A stretch of DNA of 21,337 bases from a virus. Location: positions 1-21,337 of IMG/VR virus record IMGVR_UViG_3300013109_000151; one strand, 5' to 3'. The notes beneath the pieces were generated by a model, which worked only from the letters and a program-made list of their open reading frames with translations, was not told the origin of the DNA and did not search any database. A program made the translations under genes and the position numbers. Of the stretch, positions 13,572 through 19,620 are shown in pieces. Within the stretch, counting starts at the first letter, position 1, and every line of letters begins with the position of its first letter.

Positions 13572-14098
13572 CAACCTAAAGTATAAGCTTCATCTGTTGG
13601 CATAGTTTCTAACACTTCGTTAAAGACTTCTTCATAGTCTTCTGTATCGTAAACAAGATCTAAACCACAAACAGCGATACAAGTAGCCATAACTTCTAGT
13701 TTATCCTTTGTTTTAGACTCATCAGACAACGAACTAACAGCGTTTAATATATTATAGTACCTACCAGCTTTAATCTCTCTGAACTCCTTATTTATCCTGT
13801 AATACTTACCAGTTGACAACCTTTTTATATCGGTAGGTAATTTACATTTAGGTTCTTCGCTAATAAAGTTTAATTGACCGTTTAAACGTTGAAATAACTC
13901 TGGTTTATGAGGTTTTAACCACCATTCAAGATCTAAACCAGTAAAAAGAGAATAAATACGCTCGTTTTTATTTGGCTTATCATCTTCTAATATCTGATTA
14001 TATTCAATGAAAGTTTTAAACGGGTAATCATTCCATGAATCACCAACAGAAAAAGACTCCTGTTTATTTCCAAACCATATTTTTAAAGGATTAAGCAT
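13313..14098 (-). CDS. Tail assembly chaperone (unshifted product)
   Basis: The zero-frame product has 261 residues. Residues 1-178 look like a tail assembly chaperone: 'FKTFIEYNQILEDDKP' and 'RIYSLFTGLDLEWW' match the 'E-Y-x-x-I...LfTG' pattern, followed by 'LNFISEEPKC', 'KAGRYYNILNAVSSLSD' and 'ETMPTDEAYTLGCFF'. Such proteins wrap the tape measure while the tube assembles. After the T9 run at residues 176-179 the frame continues for about 80 residues with an odd hydrophobic stretch (MTIFLTSGVVLATYIRY) that looks less like normal coding sequence, although 'FFLSKLNELSENTQK' right after the slip is plausible protein. The pair with the -1 frame is the usual short/long chaperone arrangement. It lies far upstream of the tape measure gene rather than next to it. 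Confidence 0.6.
   Translation of the reverse strand: MLNPLKIWFGNKQESFSVGDSWNDYPFKTFIEYNQILEDDKPNKNERIYSLFTGLDLEWWLKPHKPELFQRLNGQLNFISEEPKCKLPTDIKRLSTGKYYRINKEFREIKAGRYYNILNAVSSLSDESKTKDKLEVMATCIAVCGLDLVYDTEDYEEVFNEVLETMPTDEAYTLGCFFLSKLNELSENTQKTWLIKSLMTRIIKHVMTIFLTSGVVLATYIRYPKEILSIPSRLWNLVSGLFMRGRNIRVSLIGVKTSTEA
13563..13571 (-). promoter_or_regulatory. Slippery site (T9), -1 frameshift
   Basis: On the coding strand the sequence is GGT TGT TTT TTT TTG AGC, so the run of nine T residues contains perfect X-XXY-YYZ heptamers (T-TTT-TTT and T-TTT-TTG). A -1 shift moves the ribosome from the 261-residue frame to the frame that ends at 13299. The T run could also cause slippage by RNA polymerase. 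I did not identify a clear Shine-Dalgarno or pseudoknot stimulator. Confidence 0.6.
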
Positions 14099-14290
14099 TT
14101 ACTTAGTTTCAATACTCTCTTTTAATTCTGCTTTGTTTTTAGGTTTCCTCCCTCTTTTAGGTTTTTCAGTTTCTTGAACTAATTCAGCAACACCTTTATC
14201 AATTAACCTTTCAGCATTTTGTTTAGTGGTTAACATTTCACCGCTATAGGTCAAATACTTATTTATAAACTTAATTTTAACTTTTTCCAT
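14099..14290 (-). CDS. Small basic protein with AT-hook-like motif
   Basis: The 63-residue protein begins 'MEKVKIKFINKYLTYSGEML' and has 'TTKQNAERLIDKGVAELV', a pattern seen in short proteins encoded near phage capsid or neck genes (a small strand pair, then 'A-x-x-L-I-x-K-G-x-A'). It ends with the basic 'KPKRGRKPKNKAEL', an AT-hook-like R-G-R-K-P core that could touch AT-rich DNA. The gene ends immediately before the chaperone ATG and overlaps the preceding secreted-protein gene by 14 bases. Its role is unknown; a DNA- or head-associated function is only a possibility. Confidence 0.55.
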   Translation of the reverse strand: MEKVKIKFINKYLTYSGEMLTTKQNAERLIDKGVAELVQETEKPKRGRKPKNKAELKESIETK

Positions 14291-14609
14291 ACTGCAATTT
14301 AACTATAAAATTGTTAATATGTTCTAAGTTGTCAAGCCTAGCTTCTGAAACGTGTCTAACTAAATAATAATTACTAAGCTGTTTAATCCTTTTAGATTGA
14401 ATTATTAAAGTAGTACCGCAATCTGTTTTTTCTATGTATATTTTGTTTCTTTTATATTTTCCAACCTTATAAAATATATTGTTAAAAGGTGAATCTTGAT
14501 AAAAGTTAAAATAGTTTCTAGCTTCTTCTAGTTTCTTAACATATCTTTTTTGACTGTAAGCAAACGACAAGCTAATTAATAACGCGAATGTTAAAATAGT
14601 TTTTTTCAT
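14277..14609 (-). CDS. Secreted small protein, moron candidate
   Basis: A 110-residue protein with a clear Sec signal peptide: 'MKKTILTFALLISLSFAYSQ', with cleavage expected before the glutamine (A-Y-S/Q), the Bacteroidota style. The mature part is basic and helical at first (KRYVKKLEEARNYFNFY), then beta-rich (NKIYIEKTDCGTTLIIQ), with one cysteine. It has no recognised domain. A secreted protein has no place in virion assembly, so it is probably cargo acting in the periplasm or at the surface of the infected or lysogenic cell, for example in superinfection exclusion; that is inference. Its first 21 coding bases match those of the next secreted gene at 20 positions. Confidence 0.65.
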   Translation of the reverse strand: MKKTILTFALLISLSFAYSQKRYVKKLEEARNYFNFYQDSPFNNIFYKVGKYKRNKIYIEKTDCGTTLIIQSKRIKQLSNYYLVRHVSEARLDNLEHINNFIVKLQYGKS

Positions 14610-14637
14610 GTGTTAACATATCCAACTATTAAGCCAA

Positions 14638-14982
14638 TTAGTAAAAAATGAAACTACCTCTATCTGATACTATCATGATGTTATTCGCTTTTTCTGAAAT
14701 ATAGATAATATCACCGCTTTTTGTCTTATAAATAAGATATTCAAAACCGTTTAATTCTTTAACCTGATAAAAAGTTAAAGACATCGTTGTATAAGTTTCT
14801 GTACTTTCTCCTTTGCCACCATACATAATATATTTATCTGAAAAGTAAAACGAAAATTTTAACATTTCTTTTTTTGTTGTTGATGTTACTGTTCTTAGTG
14901 AATCTGTGTTAATAAACTTGATTTGTGAAAATGATACTAATGAAACTATTAAAAGTGCTAGTGTTAAAATTGTTTTTTTCAT
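14638..14982 (-). CDS. Secreted small protein, moron candidate
   Basis: This 114-residue protein has the signal peptide 'MKKTILTLALLIVSLVSFSQ', cut before glutamine (S-F-S/Q). The mature part has 'KFINTDSLRTVTSTTKKEML', then alternating strands ('FSFYFSDKYIMYGG', 'TYTTMSLTFYQV', 'YLIYKTKSGDIIYIS'), consistent with a small beta domain. The mature sequence does not resemble that of the neighbour at 14277-14609, though the signal peptides are nearly alike at DNA level, as if copied or exchanged as a unit. No family is recognised. Like its neighbour it is more likely an accessory gene than a virion gene. Confidence 0.65.
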   Translation of the reverse strand: MKKTILTLALLIVSLVSFSQIKFINTDSLRTVTSTTKKEMLKFSFYFSDKYIMYGGKGESTETYTTMSLTFYQVKELNGFEYLIYKTKSGDIIYISEKANNIMIVSDRGSFIFY

Positions 14983-14984
14983 GG

Positions 14985-15308
14985 TTATTTATTTAAAATT
15001 CTTTGTATTAAGTTTCTGTTTTTTAGTTTTTTAATGTCTTCTTTTAGTATTTCTACATAATGAGAAGAAGCTTTTAATTTGTTTTCAATTACTTCTAGCT
15101 GTTTGCTTTCTATTCTGTCCAATGCTTCTTGGCAGAAATAAATCTGTTTATCTAAAAAAGAACCTCCTCTACACGTTTTAACTATCTCATAGTGTTCAAT
15201 CATTGAATTATCTTTTGAGTGAATAAAAGCAGTGTAAAACATCTCACATTTATCATAATATTCTTTTTCTTCTCTCGTTATTTCTACTTTTAGATCTTTT
15301 TTATTCAT
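14985..15308 (-). CDS. Unknown protein with C-terminal coiled coil
   Basis: The 107-residue protein is charged throughout. Two cysteine-bearing segments ('YYDKCEMFYTAF' and 'VKTCRGGSF', plus 'IYFCQEAL') lie in the first 65 residues. The second half ('EVIENKLKASSHYVEILKED', 'IKKLKNRNLIQRILNK') is likely a coiled coil. No signal peptide or membrane segment is seen. It starts as TAATG on the stop of the 85-residue gene. Function unknown; part of the small-gene cluster between spike and tail genes. Confidence 0.5.
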   Translation of the reverse strand: MNKKDLKVEITREEKEYYDKCEMFYTAFIHSKDNSMIEHYEIVKTCRGGSFLDKQIYFCQEALDRIESKQLEVIENKLKASSHYVEILKEDIKKLKNRNLIQRILNK

Positions 15309-15565
15309 TATCCAAATGTTTTATTTAATGGTTCTAAAATGTCTTTTTCTATTATCTCTCCAAAAGTTTCTTCTACAACTTCCAATTCTTTAGGTAAAGC
15401 GTTTTCTGTGTAAACATTACCATCATTCATCATAGCTGATATTTTATGGTAAGTAGTTAAGCCTGATTTTGTGCTTTTTGTTTCGATAATATCATATCTT
15501 AACTCTTGTTGCTCTGGTGTTAAACAAGAATATAAAGCAGATGTTTTTTTTACTGTGTATTTCAT
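15308..15565 (-). CDS. Unknown small protein
   Basis: The product has 85 residues. It begins with a short basic part and 'TPEQQELRYDIIETK', has a beta-like middle ('GLTTYHKISAMMNDGNVYTE') and an acidic end ('ELEVVEETFGEIIEKDI'). It overlaps the upstream gene by ATGA and the downstream gene by TAATG, so it is translationally coupled in the small-gene cluster. No domain, signal peptide or membrane segment is recognised. Confidence 0.5.
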   Translation of the reverse strand: MKYTVKKTSALYSCLTPEQQELRYDIIETKSTKSGLTTYHKISAMMNDGNVYTENALPKELEVVEETFGEIIEKDILEPLNKTFG

Positions 15566-15849
15566 GATCTAATTTTTTCTAATCTGTTTGATGTGGAATC
15601 ATTTATAAAACCTTTATCTAAAGGTCTGTTTTTAATATGTTTTTTACTTAATACAGAAGAAAAAGTTACCTGTTTTTTCTCTAGGTACTTATAAATAAAC
15701 CCGTTATAATATTCTTCTATTAACTTACATTCATAACTAAATTCATCATCAATAAATGTTTCTTTTATTACTTCTGCATAACAGTAAAGACCTTTTTTGT
15801 CTTCAATTTCTTTTGTTAAGCTGTTTAAATAAACTTTTACAATTTTCAT
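15562..15849 (-). CDS. Unknown small protein
   Basis: A 95-residue protein with an alternating strand pattern at the start ('MKIVKVYLNSLTKEI', 'GLYCYAEVIKETFIDD', 'YECKLIEEYYNGFIYKYL') and a basic, less ordered C-terminus. The start codon shares its surroundings with the 54-residue gene upstream: the 15-base string TTTTCATATCTCGTT (plus strand) lies over both starts, giving the leader AACGAGAT-ATG-AAAA. No family is recognised. Confidence 0.5.
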   Translation of the reverse strand: MKIVKVYLNSLTKEIEDKKGLYCYAEVIKETFIDDEFSYECKLIEEYYNGFIYKYLEKKQVTFSSVLSKKHIKNRPLDKGFINDSTSNRLEKIRS

Positions 15850-15868
15850 ATCTCGTTCTTTTATATTA

Positions 15869-16033
15869 TTAAGCTACTTTTCTAATTGTGTTACCTTCAA
15901 CAACAAACTCACCTCCTGTTGTTCTAGCCATAAATACAGCCATAGCTTCTGTTAAATTTGCCATTTTAGGATCAACAAACCATAACCCTTTTTGACCTTG
16001 TTCTGTTGTGTGTTTTTTGATTAAGTTTTTCAT
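15869..16033 (-). CDS. Short unknown protein (54 aa)
   Basis: A 54-residue ORF opens with 'MKNLIKKHTTEQGQKGLWFV', continues 'DPKMANLTEAMAVFMARTTG' and ends 'EFVVEGNTIRKVA'. The start is 19 bases after a possible promoter, and the leader AACGAGAT-ATG is repeated at the next gene, which supports expression. The gap to the next gene is 19 bases. The sequence looks like a small globular protein without signal peptide or membrane segment. Function unknown. It is the first gene after the spike terminator and so probably the first of the accessory cluster. Confidence 0.5.
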   Translation of the reverse strand: MKNLIKKHTTEQGQKGLWFVDPKMANLTEAMAVFMARTTGGEFVVEGNTIRKVA

Positions 16034-16052
16034 ATCTCGTTGTTTTGTGATA

Positions 16053-16083
16053 CAATACTAATACCATAATTTTATAAAAACAA
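16053..16083 (-). promoter_or_regulatory. Possible promoter of the small-gene cluster
   Basis: On the minus strand TTG (16083 to 16081) is followed after 20 bases by TAGTATTG (16060 to 16053), one mismatch from TAnnTTTG. It lies between the strong terminator of the spike gene and the 54-residue gene, where a new start of transcription is needed. The match is imperfect, so confidence is low to moderate. Confidence 0.35.
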
Positions 16084-16102
16084 GATACGACCTAAAAAAA
16101 AT

Positions 16103-16137
16103 AAAAAAAAGAGCCGAATAATATAATTAAACGGCTC
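16103..16137 (-). terminator. Strong intrinsic terminator after spike gene
   Basis: On the minus strand GAGCCG (16137 to 16132) pairs with CGGCTC (16116 to 16111), with an AT-rich loop that can pair further, and is followed by eight U residues (16110 to 16103). It lies about 20 bases after the stop codon of the spike gene and should end most head-module transcription here. Confidence 0.85.
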
Positions 16138-16158
16138 AAACCAACTAAAACAAATTAA

Positions 16159-17652
16159 TTACCTCTCTTGTATTCTAAAGAAACTACCTGTCTCTAAAGT
16201 TACATTATTGTTACCACTGTTGTTTCTTACTTGTAGTTTTAAGAAGTCGTTTCTATCTAAAGTACCTCCATAAACAACATTAAAGAAAGCAACATCTCTA
16301 CCTCCTACTAAAGAGTTTATAGGTCTTGTTGTAATAGTATAATCTAAAGGAGTAAAAGAGCTTGTCGCATCATCATATTTCATAAATCTAATACTTAATT
16401 CGTTGTTGCTTGTTCCCTCAATAGTTAAACTAGCTGTAAATTCAAACTCTCTAGGAGAAATACCATCATGAGTAAGTTCACCATCTGCATTCCCTGTAAA
16501 GTGTTCTGCCCCTGTAGTTAAGAAGATACCCTCTAAATCGTACCAAGTAGAACCAGCACCTATAACAGTTAATTCTTCACTAGTAACGCTAGAACTAGCA
16601 CCGACATAAGTGTTATTTAAACCTACATTATCTTTCCAATAACTACATAAATCAGATTCTGAAACATTAGGCGTTATGTTTGTGTCCTCTGGATTCAAAG
16701 TACTGCCCCTTGTTAATATCATTTCCTCAAGCTGTAAAGTAGAAGGATTAGGGAAATTAGAAGGTGTAAAATCTAGTAAAGGTTGTAAATCTCCTAAATC
16801 TACGTTTGCATCTGTAGCAAATCTACTTTGCATAGTGAACCCTACACCAGCCTTAAACAGTGGTTCTGTTGTGGTGTCGCTCATGTTTCTAACAATGGAA
16901 GTAACAACCCTGTAACCACCTAACCAAGTCCCTGAAAGAGTTAAGCTAGGTGACCCGCCAAAGCGACCCGTTCCATTTTCTAATCCTTGTCTGTATCCGT
17001 TAATTTCACCTAAAGAAGTACAGTCGTTAAAATTAATCCTAGCAAACTCAAAAGCATTAAACCCGTTAACATCTGTTAAGTCATAAACTTGACTATTTGC
17101 CCCTGTTACCTCAATTTTATAATCTTTGCCTATTACGTTACCGCTACCACCAACATCAGAAACAAACATAGTATAGTTATCCTCACTACTTACAAGCCCC
17201 GATAAATCAAAGTTATAACCTGTTAAATTTATACCTGTTGATGGTACTGTTATTTGAGTAGTCCCTGTATCAATAATACCGTCAATAAAGTATTCTTTAG
17301 TTGAGTCTATAGTACCACCTAATGTACTAGCAAAGTTTGTTTGATTAACTATAACCCTTTCAGCTAGTCCGCCAGTAGAACCATTCTCATCTAAAAAAAA
17401 AATCGCTTGTAAAGCGTCTCTTAATTCAGTTGCTGTTGTGCTACCTGCTCCAACGCCTAATATATTGTCTGTATCTAAATAAACTGTTGCATTAGTAAAC
17501 TTTGCTGAATTACTCCGAATCTCTAAAGCGTTATTCTCTGTTATATCTGGTATTATTAACTCAACATCATTCTTACCTGCTGTGTATTGAATATCATTAA
17601 AATTAATATTAAAACTTTTACCGTTATCTATAAATTCAAATGTTATAGCCAT
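16159..17652 (-). CDS. Spike or head-fibre protein (beta-helix and jelly roll)
   Basis: A 497-residue protein encoded right after the capsid gene. The N-terminal 90 residues ('MAITFEFIDNGKSFNINFND', 'ATVYLDTDNILGVGAGSTTA') look like an attachment domain. The stretch of about 95-300 ('EYFIDGIIDTGTTQITVPST', 'GINLTGYNFDLSGLVS', 'LTLSGTWLGGYRV') has short strands and turns like a pectin-lyase-type beta helix. The last 100 residues ('EFEFTASLTIEGTSNNELSI' to 'LKLQVRNNSGNNNVTLETGS') fit a trimeric jelly-roll tip. It is flanked by terminators on both sides. Position in the head module suggests a head fibre or decoration that may bind host surface or particles; a tail fibre encoded out of place is the alternative. 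No catalytic residues are claimed. Confidence 0.55.
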   Translation of the reverse strand: MAITFEFIDNGKSFNINFNDIQYTAGKNDVELIIPDITENNALEIRSNSAKFTNATVYLDTDNILGVGAGSTTATELRDALQAIFFLDENGSTGGLAERVIVNQTNFASTLGGTIDSTKEYFIDGIIDTGTTQITVPSTGINLTGYNFDLSGLVSSEDNYTMFVSDVGGSGNVIGKDYKIEVTGANSQVYDLTDVNGFNAFEFARINFNDCTSLGEINGYRQGLENGTGRFGGSPSLTLSGTWLGGYRVVTSIVRNMSDTTTEPLFKAGVGFTMQSRFATDANVDLGDLQPLLDFTPSNFPNPSTLQLEEMILTRGSTLNPEDTNITPNVSESDLCSYWKDNVGLNNTYVGASSSVTSEELTVIGAGSTWYDLEGIFLTTGAEHFTGNADGELTHDGISPREFEFTASLTIEGTSNNELSIRFMKYDDATSSFTPLDYTITTRPINSLVGGRDVAFFNVVYGGTLDRNDFLKLQVRNNSGNNNVTLETGSFFRIQER

Positions 17653-17680
17653 TTATTATTTATTTTAGTTGATTTATCAT

Positions 17681-17724
17681 AAAAAAAAGCAGTTCAAACA
17701 GCATATAAACACCGTTCAAACTGC
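17681..17724 (-). terminator. Second terminator after capsid gene
   Basis: On the minus strand GCAGTTTGAAC (17724 to 17714) pairs with GTTTGAACTGC (17699 to 17689), eleven pairs including two G-U, around a 14-base loop, and eight U residues (17688 to 17681) follow. The two arms are also near direct repeats of one another. It lies 28 bases before the start codon of the spike gene, so that gene must be reached by read-through or from a promoter not recognised here. Confidence 0.75.
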
Positions 17725-17737
17725 CTTAATAAATATT

Positions 17738-17758
17738 AAAAAGAGGTTTTTACACCTC
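17738..17758 (-). terminator. First, weaker terminator after capsid gene
   Basis: On the minus strand GAGGT (17758 to 17754) pairs with ACCTC (17747 to 17743) over a 6-base loop, followed by five U residues (17742 to 17738). It sits only six bases after the capsid stop codon. Short stem and short U run suggest partial termination, or protection of the capsid mRNA end. Confidence 0.5.
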
Positions 17759-17764
17759 CTTTAA

Positions 17765-18979
17765 TTATGGTTTTGTGATTGCTCCGATAGCAGTAGCAAC
17801 ATCTGAACACTTCATAAACGCATTAGCGTTGTTATTCTCAACTAAGAATTGAAGTTTAGCTGTAACCATCATTGTAACATACTCATCAACAAAGTTAGTT
17901 CCGTTAGAATCTGACATTGTTAAATTGATAGAAGTTCTATCTAAGATGTTTCCTTTAGTAGTATCCATTACATAAAGATTATTAGCAGCAACATCAACCA
18001 AAGGAATAACAAGAATATCACCAACAAAAGTATTACCTCCTACTTTTGAAATTCTAGGATCTAGGTAATTTCCGTTTGCGTCTTTTGCAGATTCTACTTG
18101 TACGAACCAATCCATTTTGTTAACTAATGCAACATTAGATTTGAAGCTACCTAATTTACCTAATACATCAATTTGAGTAGCCATACCCAAAATCAAATCA
18201 GCCATGTTAGCGTCTGGTATATTAGCTCCAATAGGTGCATCTACGTTAGCTGGATCAAATTCAGAAGATACATTATCAATAGAGTTTGTTGATGTAGTAG
18301 AATTAGTTCCTAACAACAAATCAGTATCAATTTTAAAAGCAATAGAATCATTTAAAATAGTTCTATATCTGTTTTCTACATATCCATAATCAAGAGCGTA
18401 ATCCTTACAGATATCTACAGTATCTTTGATCTTTACATAGTTAACTTTTTGCTCTCCAATTTCCTCTTTAGTTAAAGAAGTAAATGATTTAGCACAACCA
18501 GCTACACCTTGAGCATCTCTTACGATACTAGTTTGCTCTAAGTAAGTGTAAGTTTCCGTAATCATTGGAATACGAGAAAACAAAGAAGCTACTTTAGGCT
18601 GTTTCTTTACAATATCAGAAATGCCAGGAGCTAACTGATCTAATACACCTGTTTGAGTTAAATCATTATAAGTAGCATCAGCTTTTAATTCAAGTTCAAC
18701 CTTACCACCATTTGTAACAAATGATTTGATTTCTGTTGATTTCTTTTCAAATTCTTCTGCAAATGCTGATTTTTGTTCAACCTTAGAAGATTTAACTTCT
18801 TTAAGTTTCTCTAATTCAGTACCATTTTTAACTAACTCATCTTTAACAGACTTCAATTCTGTTTGAGCTGTTTCTAATGCTTCTTTAGTAGCTTTTAATT
18901 CTACTTCATTTGATTCAATCTTTGCTGACTTCTCGTTAATTCCTTCGATAGCAGCGTTTAGTTTTTCTAAACCTTCCAT
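17765..18979 (-). CDS. Major capsid protein, HK97 fold
   Basis: The 404-residue product is the HK97-type shell protein. Residues 1-65 are a strong coiled coil ('NEVELKATKEALETAQTELK'), the delta domain that acts as internal scaffold and is normally cut off by the protease. Cleavage probably falls between about 65 and 105. The mature part contains 'LTQTGVLDQLAPGISDIVKK', 'SLFSRIPMITETYTYLEQ', 'QKVNYVKIKDTVDICKDYAL' (the E-loop to spine region), 'ALVNKMDWFVQVESAKDANG', 'VGDILVIPLVDVAANNLYVM' and a final 'VDEYVTMMVTAKLQFLVENN', the usual A- and P-domain order. It lies between the protease and two terminators. A dedicated promoter was not seen, so it is probably expressed from the portal-side promoter. 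Confidence 0.92.
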   Translation of the reverse strand: MEGLEKLNAAIEGINEKSAKIESNEVELKATKEALETAQTELKSVKDELVKNGTELEKLKEVKSSKVEQKSAFAEEFEKKSTEIKSFVTNGGKVELELKADATYNDLTQTGVLDQLAPGISDIVKKQPKVASLFSRIPMITETYTYLEQTSIVRDAQGVAGCAKSFTSLTKEEIGEQKVNYVKIKDTVDICKDYALDYGYVENRYRTILNDSIAFKIDTDLLLGTNSTTSTNSIDNVSSEFDPANVDAPIGANIPDANMADLILGMATQIDVLGKLGSFKSNVALVNKMDWFVQVESAKDANGNYLDPRISKVGGNTFVGDILVIPLVDVAANNLYVMDTTKGNILDRTSINLTMSDSNGTNFVDEYVTMMVTAKLQFLVENNNANAFMKCSDVATAIGAITKP

Positions 18980-18984
18980 TTTAC

Positions 18985-19620
18985 TTATTTAATTTTTGAA
19001 ATTATTTTATTCAACTCTATTAATTCATTTTCAGCTTTTTCTTCAACGGCTTGAGTGTCTTGTGACGGCTCAAGTGCTTTTAGTCTAGCTTCCAAATCTT
19101 CAATTCTTTTTATTAATTCTTCTGGTGTCATATTAACTGATTTAAGGTCTAATAGAGGTGTTTCAGAATTAGCTCCTAAAAAGTCTAATGTTGAATATTC
19201 CATTAGATTAACCTCTTTTAAAATATTTGCTTTTTGTTCTTGTGACTTCTCTTCTTTAACTGTAACATAACCGATACTATGCTCTAGTGTTTGATTGTTT
19301 TCAGCATAGAATTTATAATCTGAAAATGTTTCTTGACCTAATTGTTTTTCTAGGTTGATCTTTGAAACAACATCTAACCCTTTTTCTGTTACTGTCATCT
19401 CTATAGGAACCCCTATAGCCTGATTCCAACTATGATTTTTAAGGTGTTTAACCCTTGTCTTTCCACTAGCTTTAAAATCAGAAATAGATTTATTAAATGC
19501 TTTAGAATCCATTATGTCACCATAAGAATCAATGTTACCAAACGCACTAACACGAATCTTTACTATTCCTTTTTCATCTACATCTTCAATAGATGATTTA
19601 GTATTAAACAGTTTCATCAT
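18985..19620 (-). CDS. HK97-type prohead protease
   Basis: This 211-residue serine protease (family U35/S78) matures the procapsid by cutting the capsid delta domain. 'VSAFGNIDSYGDIMDSKAFN' (24-43) is the typical opening 'F-x-x-x-D-x-x-x-D-x-x-x-x-G-A/A-F' segment. H63 in 'KHLKNHSWNQAIG' and S115 in 'LEHSIGY' (112-118) are the expected catalytic pair. 'LKEVNLMEYSTLDFLGANSE' (134-153) is the family's closing segment and supplies acidic candidates. Residues 163-205 form a coiled coil ('EELIKRIEDLEARLKALE'), perhaps interacting with the capsid scaffold. Two ATG codons stand in a row at the start. The gene overlaps the portal gene by 17 bases. Confidence 0.88.
   Translation of the reverse strand: MMKLFNTKSSIEDVDEKGIVKIRVSAFGNIDSYGDIMDSKAFNKSISDFKASGKTRVKHLKNHSWNQAIGVPIEMTVTEKGLDVVSKINLEKQLGQETFSDYKFYAENNQTLEHSIGYVTVKEEKSQEQKANILKEVNLMEYSTLDFLGANSETPLLDLKSVNMTPEELIKRIEDLEARLKALEPSQDTQAVEEKAENELIELNKIISKIK

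Noticed and set aside
16676-16915. Plus-strand open frame of 79 codons inside the spike gene
   Set aside because: Low-complexity hydrophobic antisense translation of a beta-rich coding region; no start signals.
17681-17724. Paired GTTTGAAC copies considered as a short direct repeat or CRISPR-like unit
   Set aside because: There are only two copies 14 bases apart, they form a hairpin with a U8 tail, and no spacer array is present; a terminator explains them.
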